NCBI GenBank assembly: GCA_035771175.1
Contig: JAYMFD010003772.1
Location: 1-64,000, forward strand
Length of the DNA stretch: 64,000 bases
DNA from: Paratinospora sagittata
Taxonomy: Eukaryota > Streptophyta > Magnoliopsida > Ranunculales > Menispermaceae
Reading direction: 5' to 3'
Shown here: positions 49,638 to 61,600 of the stretch, piece after piece
Position numbering within the stretch: position 1 is the first letter of the stretch
How the letters are laid out: each line of letters begins with the position of its first letter
Notes under the pieces: generated by a model
Databases searched by the model: none
Told to the model about the DNA's origin: nothing
The model's input: only the letters and a program-made list of their open reading frames with translations
Program-made: the position numbers and the translations under genes

Positions 49638-52600
49638 AGTTTTTCAAGAGAAGAAAGTAATGATTCTTGCCTTTGCAAAAAAAGGCTTCGAATTGAATCA
49701 AAATTGCAATCTGTCTTGATGTTCAGCTAGTTCTTCATTTTATCCCTTGTGTGCTATGATTTACAGAGGCTATCCATTTTTTAAAACTCTAAGTATATGA
49801 AGTGGTCTAGGTAAGATAACACATCAAAAAGGAACACATCACCTGTTTTGCGTCAAGAACCCATCAAACAATAGCTTTCGAATTCTACAAATATCAAGCT
49901 CGAAGAACGAAGACATATCTCATGTCTAATGCATTAGTTTGATCTTTGGTGTGTAGGGTAACCGCTCGATCACTATCAGCACTAAAACTCTGAAAATTGC
50001 AAAGTCTTCAAAATCACTTTGGATATAGTATTTCATTTTGAAAAAAATGTTTTTTGAAAGGTTTTAATTATAATTTTAATGAGTTTTGAATTATTTAAAA
50101 GTGTTTAATCTTATATCAAAGTGTTTTGAGTCAATGAAATGGTTCTTTAGTGTCAAAATATTAATTCTTCAAAAATAAGGCTATCCAGCAATTTGCACGT
50201 CTTAGAGTAAAATCTTATATTTCTAACGAGAAAAATGAGGGCACTTCTGCTTGCTCAATTTTTCTATTCCTTCACAGTTTTGCCAGGTTATCTTAATTGA
50301 AATATTCTCTAGTAACACCTAGATGATTCCCATTGTCTCGCAGTCCCAAAAAACTTTAGATTGAACAATGTTTTGAATTCAAATCATTTTTTAGTACTCT
50401 TGCTCTTTAACCTTCAACTTCAAATTTTATAAAACACTCATTCTCTGATTTTCAAAAATTCAACACGCACGATATTTGCAAGTTAGATTGAGCTTTTCGA
50501 AGAGTTTTTCAAGAGAAGAAAGTAATGATTCTTGCCTTTGCAAAAAAAGGCTTCGAAATGAATCAAAATTGCAATCTGTCTTGATGTTCAGCTAGTTCTT
50601 CATTTTATCCCTTGTGTGCTAAGATTTGCAGAGGCTATCCATTGTTTAAAACTCTAAGTATATGAAGTGGTCTCGGTAAGATAACACATCAAAGAGGAAC
50701 ACATCACCTGTTTTGCATCAAGAACACATCAAACAATAGCTTTCGAATTCTACAATGATCAAGCTCGAAGAACGAAGACATATCTCATGTCTAACGCATT
50801 AGTTTGATCTCTGGTGTGTAAGGTAACCCTCGATCAATCTTAGCACTAAAACTCTGAAAATTGCAAAGTCTTCAAAATCACTTTCGATATAGTATTTCAT
50901 TTTGAAAAAAATGTTTTCTGAAAGGTTTTAATCAAAATTTTAATGAGTTTTGAATTATTTAAAAGTGTTTAATCTTATATCAAACTGGTATGAGTCAATG
51001 AAATGGTTCTTTAGTGTCAAAATATTAATTTTTCAAAAATAAGGCTATCCAGCAATTTGCACGTCTTAGACTAAAATCTTATATTTCTAACGAGAAAAAT
51101 GTGGGCACTTCTGCTTGCTCGATTTTTCTATTCCTTCACAGTTTTGCCAGGTTATCTTAATTGAAATATTCTCTAGTAACACCTAGATGATTCCCATTGT
51201 CTCGCAGTCCCAAAAAACTTTAGATTGAACAATGTTTTGAATTCAAATTATTTTTTAGTACTCTATCCCTTTAACCTTCAACTTCAAATTTTATAAAACA
51301 CTCATTTTCTGATTCTCAAAAATTCAACACGCACGATATTTGCAAGTTAGATTGAGCTTTTCGAAGAGTTTTTCAAGAGAAGAAAGTAATGATTCTTGCC
51401 TTTGCAAAAAAAGGCTTCGAATTGAATCAAAATTGCAATCTGTCTTGATGTTCAGCTAGTTCTTCATTTTATCCCTTGTGTGCTATGATTTACAGAGGCT
51501 ATCCATTGTTTAAAACTCTAAGTATATGAAGTGGTCTAGGTAAGATAACACATCAAAAAGGAACACATCACTTGTTTTGCGTCAAGAACCCATCAAACAA
51601 TAGCTTTCGAATTCTACAAAGATCAAGCTCGTAGAACGAAGACATATCTCATGTCTAATGCATTAGTTTGATCTTTGGTGTGTAGGGTAACCGCTCGATC
51701 ACTCTCAGCACTAAAACTCTGAAAATTGCAAAGTCTTCAAAATCACTTTCGATATAGTATTTCATTTTGAAAAAAATGTTTTCTGAAAGGTTTTAATCAT
51801 AATTTTAATGAGTTTTGAATTATTTAAAAGTGTTTAATGTTATATCAAAGTGTTTTGAGTCAATGAAATGGTTCTTTAGTGTCAAAATATTAATTTTTCA
51901 AAAATAAGGCTATCCAGCAATTTGCACGTCTTAGAGTAAAATCTTATATTTCTAACGAGAAAAATGAGGGCACTTCTGCTTGCTCAATTTTTCTATTCCT
52001 TCACAGTTTTGCCAGGTTATCTTAATTGAAATATTCTCTATTAACACCTAGATGATTCCCATTGTCTCACAGTCCCAAAAAACTTTAGATTGAACAATGT
52101 TTTGAATTCAAATCATTTTTTAGTACTCTTGCTCTTTAACCTTCAACTTCAAATTTTATAAAACACTCATTCTCTGATTTTCAAAAATTCAACACGCACC
52201 ATATTTGCAAGTTAGATCGAGCTTTTCGAAGAGTTTTTCAAGAGAACAAAGTAATGATTCTTGCCTTTGCAAAAAAAGGCATCGAATTGAATCAAAATTG
52301 CAATCTGTCTTGATGTTCAGCTAGTTCTTCATTTTATCCCTTGTGTGCGAAGATTTGCAGAGGCTATCCATTGTTTAAAACTCTAAGTATATGAAGTGGT
52401 CTTGACAAGATAACACATCAAAAAGGAACACATCACCTGTTTTGCATCAAGAACACATCAAACAATAGCTTTCGAATTCTACAAAGATCAAGCTCGAAGA
52501 ACGAAGACATATCTCATGTATAAGGCATTAGTTTGATCTCTGGTGTGTAGGGTAAACCCTCGATCAATCTCAGCACTAAAACTCTGAAAATTGCAAAGTC

Positions 52601-55600
52601 TTCAAAATCACTTTCGATATAGTATTTCATTTTGAAAAAAATGTTTTCTGAAAGGTTTTAATCATAATTTTAATGAGTTTTGAATTATTTAAAAGTGTTT
52701 AATCTTATATCAAAGTGGTATGAGTCAATGAAATGGTTCTTTAGTGTCAAAATATTAATTTTTCAAAAATAAGGCTATCCAGCAATTTGCACGTCTTAGA
52801 CTAAAATTCTTATATTTCTAACGAGAAAAATGTGGGCACTTCTGCTTGCTCGATTTTTCTATTCCTTCACAGTTTTGCCAGGTTATCTTAATTGAGATAT
52901 TCTCTAGTAACACCTAGATGATTCCCATTGTCTCGCAGTCCCAAAAAACTTTAGATTGAACAATGTTTTGAATTCAAATCATTTTTTAGTACTCTTGCTC
53001 TTTAACCTTCAACTTCAAATTTTATAAAACACTCATTCTCTGATTTTCAAAAATTCAACACGCACGATATTTGCAAGTTAGATTGAGCTTTTCGAAGAGT
53101 TTTTCAAGAGAAGAAAGTAATGATTCTTGCCTTTGCAAAAAAAGGCTTCGAATTGAATCAAAATTGCAATCTGTCTTGATGTTCAGCTAGTTCTTCATTT
53201 TATCCCTTGTGTGCTATGATTTACAGAGGCTATCCATTTTTTAAAACTCTAAGTATATGAAGTGGTCTAGGTAAGATAACACATCAAAAAGGAACACATC
53301 ACCTGTTTTGCGTCAAGAACCCATCAAACAATAGCTTTCGAATTCTACAAATATCAAGCTCGAAGAACGAAGACATATCTCATGTCTAATGCATTAGTTT
53401 GATCTTTGGTGTGTAGGGTAACCGCTCGATCACTATCAGCACTAAAACTCTGAAAATTGCAAAGTCTTCAAAATCACTTTGGATATAGTATTTCATTTTG
53501 AAAAAAATGTTTTTTGAAAGGTTTTAATTATAATTTTAATGAGTTTTGAATTATTTAAAAGTGTTTAATCTTATATCAAAGTGTTTTGAGTCAATGAAAT
53601 GGTTCTTTAGTGTCAAAATATTAATTCTTCAAAAATAAGGCTATCCAGCAATTTGCACGTCTTAGAGTAAAATCTTATATTTCTAACGAGAAAAATGAGG
53701 GCACTTCTGCTTGCTCAATTTTTCTATTCCTTCACAGTTTTGCCAGGTTATCTTAATTGAAATATTCTCTAGTAACACCTAGATGATTCCCATTGTCTCG
53801 CAGTCCCAAAAAACTTTAGATTGAACAATGTTTTGAATTCAAATCATTTTTTAGTACTCTTGCTCTTTAACCTTCAACTTCAAATTTTATAAAACACTCA
53901 TTCTCTGATTTTCAAAAATTCAACACGCACGATATTTGCAAGTTAGATTGAGCTTTTCGTAGAGTTTTTCAAGAGAAGAAAGTAATGATTCTTGCCTTTG
54001 CAAAAAAAGGCTTCGAAATGAATCAAAATTGCAATCTGTCTTGATGTTCAGCTAGTTCTTCATTTTATCCCTTGTGTGCTAAGATTTGCAGAGGCTATCC
54101 ATTGTTTAAAACTCTAAGTATATGAAGTGGTCTCGGTAAGATAACACATCAAAGAGGAACACATCACCTGTTTTGCATCAAGAACACATCAAACAATAGC
54201 TTTCGAATTCTACAATGATCAAGCTCGAAGAACGAAGACATATCTCATGTCTAACGCATTAGTTTGATCTCTGGTGTGTAAGGTAACCCTCGATCAATCT
54301 TAGCACTAAAACTCTGAAAATTGCAAAGTCTTCAAAATCACTTTCGATATAGTATTTCATTTTGAAAAAAATGTTTTCTGAAAGGTTTTAATCAAAATTT
54401 TAATGAGTTTTGAATTATTTAAAAGTGTTTAATCTTATATCAAACTGGTATGAGTCAATGAAATGGTTCTTTAGTGTCAAAATATTAATTTTTCAAAAAT
54501 AAGGCTATCCAGCAATTTGCACGTCTTAGACTAAAATCTTATATTTCTAACGAGAAAAATGTGGGCACTTCTGCTTGCTCGATTTTTCTATTCCTTCACA
54601 GTTTTGCCAGGTTATCTTAATTGAAATATTCTCTAGTAACACCTAGATGATTCCCATTGTCTCGCAGTCCCAAAAAACTTTAGATTGAACAATGTTTTGA
54701 ATTCAAATTATTTTTTAGTACTCTATCCCTTTAACCTTCAACTTCAAATTTTATAAAACACTCATTCTCTGATTCTCAAAAATTCAACACGCACGATATT
54801 TGCAAGTTAGATTGAGCTTTTCGAAGAGTTTTTCAAGAGAAGAAAGTAATGATTCTTGCCTTTGCAAAAAAAGGCTTCGAATTGAATCAAAATTGCAATC
54901 TGTCTTGATGTTCAGCTAGTTCTTCATTTTATCCCTTGTGTGCTATGATTTACAGAGGCTATCCATTGTTTAAAACTCTAAGTATATGAAGTGGTCTAGG
55001 TAAGATAACACATCAAAAAGGAACACATCACTTGTTTTGCGTCAAGAACCCATCAAACAATAGCTTTCGAATTCTACAAAGATCAAGCTCGTAGAACGAA
55101 GACATATCTCATGTCTAATGCATTAGTTTGATCTTTGGTGTGTAGGGTAACCGCTCGATCACTCTCAGCACTAAAACTCTGAAAATTGCAAAGTCTTCAA
55201 AATCACTTTCGATATAGTATTTCATTTTGAAAAAAATGTTTTCTGAAAGGTTTTAATCATAATTTTAATGAGTTTTGAATTATTTAAAAGTGTTTAATGT
55301 TATATCAAAGTGTTTTGAGTCAATGAAATGGTTCTTTAGTGTCAAAATATTAATTTTTCAAAAATAAGGCTATCCAGCAATTTGCACGTCTTAGAGTAAA
55401 ATCTTATATTTCTAACGAGAAAAATGAGGGCACTTCTGCTTGCTCAATTTTTCTATTCCTTCACAGTTTTGCCAGGTTATCTTAATTGAAATATTCTCTA
55501 TTAACACCTAGATGATTCCCATTGTCTCACATTCCCAAAAAACTTTAGATTGAACAATGTTTTGAATTCAAATCATTTTTTAGTACTCTTGCTCTTTATT

Positions 55601-58600
55601 AACCTTCAACTTCAAATTTTATAAAACACTCATTCTCTGATTTTCAAAAATTCAACACGCACCATATTTGCAAGTTAGATCGAGCTTTTCGAAGAGTTTT
55701 TCAAGAGAAGAAAGTAATGATTCTTGCCTTTGCAAAAAAAGGCTTCGAATTGAATCAAAATTGCAATCTGTCTTGATGTTCAGCTAGTTCTTCATTTTAT
55801 CCCTTGTGTGCGAAGATTTGCAGAGGCTATCCATTGTTTAAAACTCTAAGTATATGAAGTGGTCTTGACAAGATAACACATCAAAAAGGAACACATCACC
55901 TGTTTTGCGTCAAGAACCCATCAAACAATAGCTTTCGAATTCTACAAATATCAAGCTCGAAGAACGAAGACATATCTCATGTCTAATGCATTAGTTTGAT
56001 CTTTGGTGTGTAGGGTAACCGCTCGATCACTATCAGCACTAAAACTCTGAAAATTGCAAAGTCTTCAAAATCACTTTGGATATAGTATTTCATTTTGAAA
56101 AAAATGTTTTTTGAAAGGTTTTAATTATAATTTTAATGAGTTTTGAATTATTTAAACGTGTTTAATCTTATATCAAAGTGTTTTGAGTCAATGAAATGGT
56201 TCTTTAGTGTCAAAATATTAATTCTTCAAAAATAAGGCTATCCAGCAATTTGCACGTCTTAGAGTAAAATCTTATATTTCTAACGAGAAAAATGAGGGCA
56301 CTTCTGCTTGCTCAATTTTTCTATTCCTTCACAGTTTTGCCAGGTTATCTTAATTGAAATATTCTCTAGTAACACCTAGATGATTCCCATTGTCTCGCAG
56401 TCCCAAAAAACTTTAGATTGAACAATGTTTTGAATTCAAATCATTTTTTAGTACTCTTGCTCTTTAACCTTCAACTTCAAATTTTATAAAACACTCATTC
56501 TCTGATTTTCAAAAATTCAACACGCACGATATTTGCAAGTTAGATTGAGCTTTTCGAAGAGTTTTTCAAGAGAAGAAAGTAATGATTCTTGCCTTTGCAA
56601 AAAAAGGCTTCGAAATGAATCAAAATTGCAATCTGTCTTGATGTTCAGCTAGTTCTTCATTTTATCCCTTGTGTGCTAAGATTTGCAGAGGCTATCCATT
56701 GTTTAAAACTCTAAGTATATGAAGTGGTCTCGGTAAGATAACACATCAAAGAGGAACACATCACCTGTTTTGCATCAAGAACACATCAAACAATAGCTTT
56801 CGAATTCTACAATGATCAAGCTCGAAGAACGAAGACATATCTCATGTCTAACGCATTAGTTTGATCTCTGGTGTGTAAGGTAACCCTCGATCAATCTTAG
56901 CACTAAAACTCTGAAAATTGCAAAGTCTTCAAAATCACTTTCGATATAGTATTTCATTTTGAAAAAAATGTTTTCTGAAAGGTTTTAATCAAAATTTTAA
57001 TGAGTTTTGAATTATTTAAAAGTGTTTAATCTTATATCAAACTGGTATGAGTCAATGAAATGGTTCTTTAGTGTCAAAATATTAATTTTTCAAAAATAAG
57101 GCTATCCAGCAATTTGCACGTCTTAGACTAAAATCTTATATTTCTAACGAGAAAAATGTGGGCACTTCTGCTTGCTCGATTTTTCTATTCCTTCACAGTT
57201 TTGCCAGGTTATCTTAATTGAAATATTCTCTAGTAACACCTAGATGATTCCCATTGTCTCGCAGTCCCAAAAAACTTTAGATTGAACAATGTTTTGAATT
57301 CAAATTATTTTTTAGTACTCTATCCCTTTAACCTTCAACTTCAAATTTTATAAAACACTCATTCTCTGATTCTCAAAAATTCAACACGCACGATATTTGC
57401 AAGTTAGATTGAGCTTTTCGAAGAGTTTTTCAAGAGAAGAAAGTAATGATTCTTGCCTTTGCAAAAAAAGGCTTCGAATTGAATCAAAATTGCAATCTGT
57501 CTTGATGTTCAGCTAGTTCTTCATTTTATCCCTTGTGTGCTATGATTTACAGAGGCTATCCATTGTTTAAAACTCTAAGTATATGAAGTGGTCTAGGTAA
57601 GATAACACATCAAAAAGGAACACATCACTTGTTTTGCGTCAAGAACCCATCAAACAATAGCTTTCGAATTCTACAAAGATCAAGCTCGTAGAACGAAGAC
57701 ATATCTCATGTCTAATGCATTAGTTTGATCTTTGGTGTGTAGGGTAACCGCTCGATCACTCTCAGCACTAAAACTCTGAAAATTGCAAAGTCTTCAAAAT
57801 CACTTTCGATATAGTATTTCATTTTGAAAAAAATGTTTTCTGAAAGGTTTTAATCATAATTTTAATGAGTTTTGAATTATTTAAAAGTGTTTAATGTTAT
57901 ATCAAAGTGTTTTGAGTCAATGAAATGGTTCTTTAGTGTCAAAATATTATTTTTTCAAAAATAAGGCTATCCAGCAATTTGTACGTCTTAGAGTAAAATC
58001 TTATATTTCTAACGAGAAAAATGAGGGCACTTCTGCTTGCTCAATTTTTCTATTCCTTCACAGTTTTGCCAGGTTATCTTAATTGAAATATTCTCTATTA
58101 ACACCTAGATGATTCCCATTGTCTCACATTCCCAAAAAACTTTAGATTGAACAATGTTTTGAATTCAAATCATTTTTTAGTACTCTTGCTCTTTATTAAC
58201 CTTCAACTTCAAATTTTATAAAACACTCATTCTCTGATTTTCAAAAATTCAACACGCACCATATTTGCAAGTTAGATCGAGCTTTTCGAAGAGTTTTTCA
58301 AGAGAACAAAGTAATGATTCTTGCCTTTGCAAAAAAAGGCTTCGAATTGAATCAAAATTGCAATCTGTCTTGATGTTCAGCTAGTTCTTCATTTTATCCC
58401 TTGTGTGCGAAGATTTGCAGAGGCTATCCATTGTTTAAAACTCTAAGTATATGAAGTGGTCTTGACAAGATAACACATCAAAAAGGAACACATCACCTGT
58501 TTTGCATCAAGAACACATCAAACAATAGCTTTCGAATTCTACAAAGATCAAGCTCGAAGAACGAAGACATATCTCATGTATAAGGCATTAGTTTGATCTC

Positions 58601-61600
58601 TGGTGTGTAGGGTAAACCCTCGATCAATCTCAGCACTAAAACTCTGAAAATTGCAAAGTCTTCAAAATCACTTTCGATATAGTATTTCATTTTGAAAAAA
58701 ATGTTTTCTGAAAGGTTTTAATCATAATTTTAATGAGTTTTGAATTATTTAAAAGTGTTTAATCTTATATCAAAGTGGTATGAGTCAATGAAATGGTTCT
58801 TTAGTGTCTAAATATTAATTTTTCAAAAATAAGGCTATCCAGCAATTTGCACGTCTTAGACTAAAATTCTTATATTTCTAACGAGAAAAATGTGGGCACT
58901 TCTGCTTGCTCGATTTTTCTATTCCTTCACAGTTTTGCCAGGTTATCTTAATTGAGATATTCTCTAGTAACACCTAGATGATTCCCATTGTCTCGCAGTC
59001 CCAAAAAACTTTAGATTGAACAATGTTTTGAATTCAAATCATTTTTTAGTACTCTTGCTCTTTAACCTTCAACTTCAAATTTTATAAAACACTCATTCTC
59101 TGATTTTCAAAAATTCAACACGCACGATATTTGCAAGTTAGATTGAGCTTTTCGAAGAGTTTTTCAAGAGAAGAAAGTAATGATTCTTGCCTTTGCAAAA
59201 AAAGGCTTCGAATTGAATCAAAATTGCAATCTGTCTTGATGTTCAGCTAGTTCTTCATTTTATCCCTTGTGTGCTATGATTTACAGAGGCTATCCATTTT
59301 TTAAAACTCTAAGTATATGAAGTGGTCTAGGTAAGATAACACATCAAAAAGGAACACATCACCTGTTTTGCGTCAAGAACCCATCAAACAATAGCTTTCG
59401 AATTCTACAAATATCAAGCTCGAAGAACGAAGACATATCTCATGTCTAATGCATTAGTTTGATCTTTGGTGTGTAGGGTAACCGCTCGATCACTATCAGC
59501 ACTAAAACTCTGAAAATTGCAAAGTCTTCAAAATCACTTTGGATATAGTATTTCATTTTGAAAAAAATGTTTTTTGAAAGGTTTTAATTATAATTTTAAT
59601 GAGTTTTGAATTATTTAAAAGTGTTTAATCTTATATCAAAGTGTTTTGAGTCAATGAAATGGTTCTTTAGTGTCAAAATATTAATTCTTCAAAAATAAGG
59701 CTATCCAGCAATTTGCACGTCTTAGAGTAAAATCTTATATTTCTAACGAGAAAAATGAGGGCACTTCTGCTTGCTCAATTTTTCTATTCCTTCACAGTTT
59801 TGCCAGGTTATCTTAATTGAAATATTCTCTAGTAACACCTAGATGATTCCCATTGTCTCGCAGTCCCAAAAAACTTTAGATTGAACAATGTTTTGAATTC
59901 AAATCATTTTTTAGTACTCTTGCTCTTTAACCTTCAACTTCAAATTTTATAAAACACTCATTCTCTGATTTTCAAAAATTCAACACGCACGATATTTGCA
60001 AGTTAGATTGAGCTTTTCGAAGAGTTTTTCAAGAGAAGAAAGTAATGATTCTTGCCTTTGCAAAAAAAGGCTTCGAAATGAATCAAAATTGCAATCTGTC
60101 TTGATGTTCAGCTAGTTCTTCATTTTATCCCTTGTGTGCTAAGATTTGCAGAGGCTATCCATTGTTTAAAACTCTAAGTATATGAAGTGGTCTCGGTAAG
60201 ATAACACATCAAAGAGGAACACATCACCTGTTTTGCATCAAGAACACATCAAACAATAGCTTTCGAATTCTACAATGATCAAGCTCGAAGAACGAAGACA
60301 TATCTCATGTCTAACGCATTAGTTTGATCTCTGGTGTGTAAGGTAACCCTCGATCAATCTTAGCACTAAAACTCTGAAAATTGCAAAGTCTTCAAAATCA
60401 CTTTCGATATAGTATTTCATTTTGAAAAAAATGTTTTCTGAAAGGTTTTAATCAAAATTTTAATGAGTTTTGAATTATTTAAAAGTGTTTAATCTTATAT
60501 CAAACTGGTATGAGTCAATGAAATGGTTCTTTAGTGTCAAAATATTAATTTTTCAAAAATAAGGCTATCCAGCAATTTGCACGTCTTAGACTAAAATCTT
60601 ATATTTCTAACGAGAAAAATGTGGGCACTTCTGCTTGCTCGATTTTTCTATTCCTTCACAGTTTTGCCAGGTTATCTTAATTGAAATATTCTCTAGTAAC
60701 ACCTAGATGATTCCCATTGTCTCGCAGTCCCAAAAAACTTTAGATTGAACAATGTTTTGAATTCAAATTATTTTTTAGTACTCTATCCCTTTAACCTTCA
60801 ACTTCAAATTTTATAAAACACTCATTCTCTGATTCTCAAAAATTCAACACGCACGATATTTGCAAGTTAGATTGAGCTTTTCGAAGAGTTTTTCAAGAGA
60901 AGAAAGTAATGATTCTTGCCTTTGCAAAAAAAGGCTTCGAATTGAATCAAAATTGCAATCTGTCTTGATGTTCAGCTAGTTCTTCATTTTATCCCTTGTG
61001 TGCTATGATTTACAGAGGCTATCCATTGTTTAAAACTCTAAGTATATGAAGTGGTCTAGGTAAGATAACACATCAAAAAGGAACACATCACTTGTTTTGC
61101 GTCAAGAACCCATCAAACAATAGCTTTCGAATTCTACAAAGATCAAGCTCGTAGAACGAAGACATATCTCATGTCTAATGCATTAGTTTGATCTTTGGTG
61201 TGTAGGGTAACCGCTCGATCACTCTCAGCACTAAAACTCTGAAAATTGCAAAGTCTTCAAAATCACTTTCGATATAGTATTTCATTTTGAAAAAAATGTT
61301 TTCTGAAAGGTTTTAATCATAATTTTAATGAGTTTTGAATTATTTAAAAGTGTTTAATGTTATATCAAAGTGTTTTGAGTCAATGAAATGGTTCTTTAGT
61401 GTCAAAATATTAATTTTTCAAAAATAAGGCTATCCAGCAATTTGCACGTCTTAGAGTAAAATCTTATATTTCTAACGAGAAAAATGAGGGCACTTCTGCT
61501 TGCTCAATTTTTCTATTCCTTCACAGTTTTGCCAGGTTATCTTAATTGAAATATTCTCTATTAACACCTAGATGATTCCCATTGTCTCACATTCCCAAAA

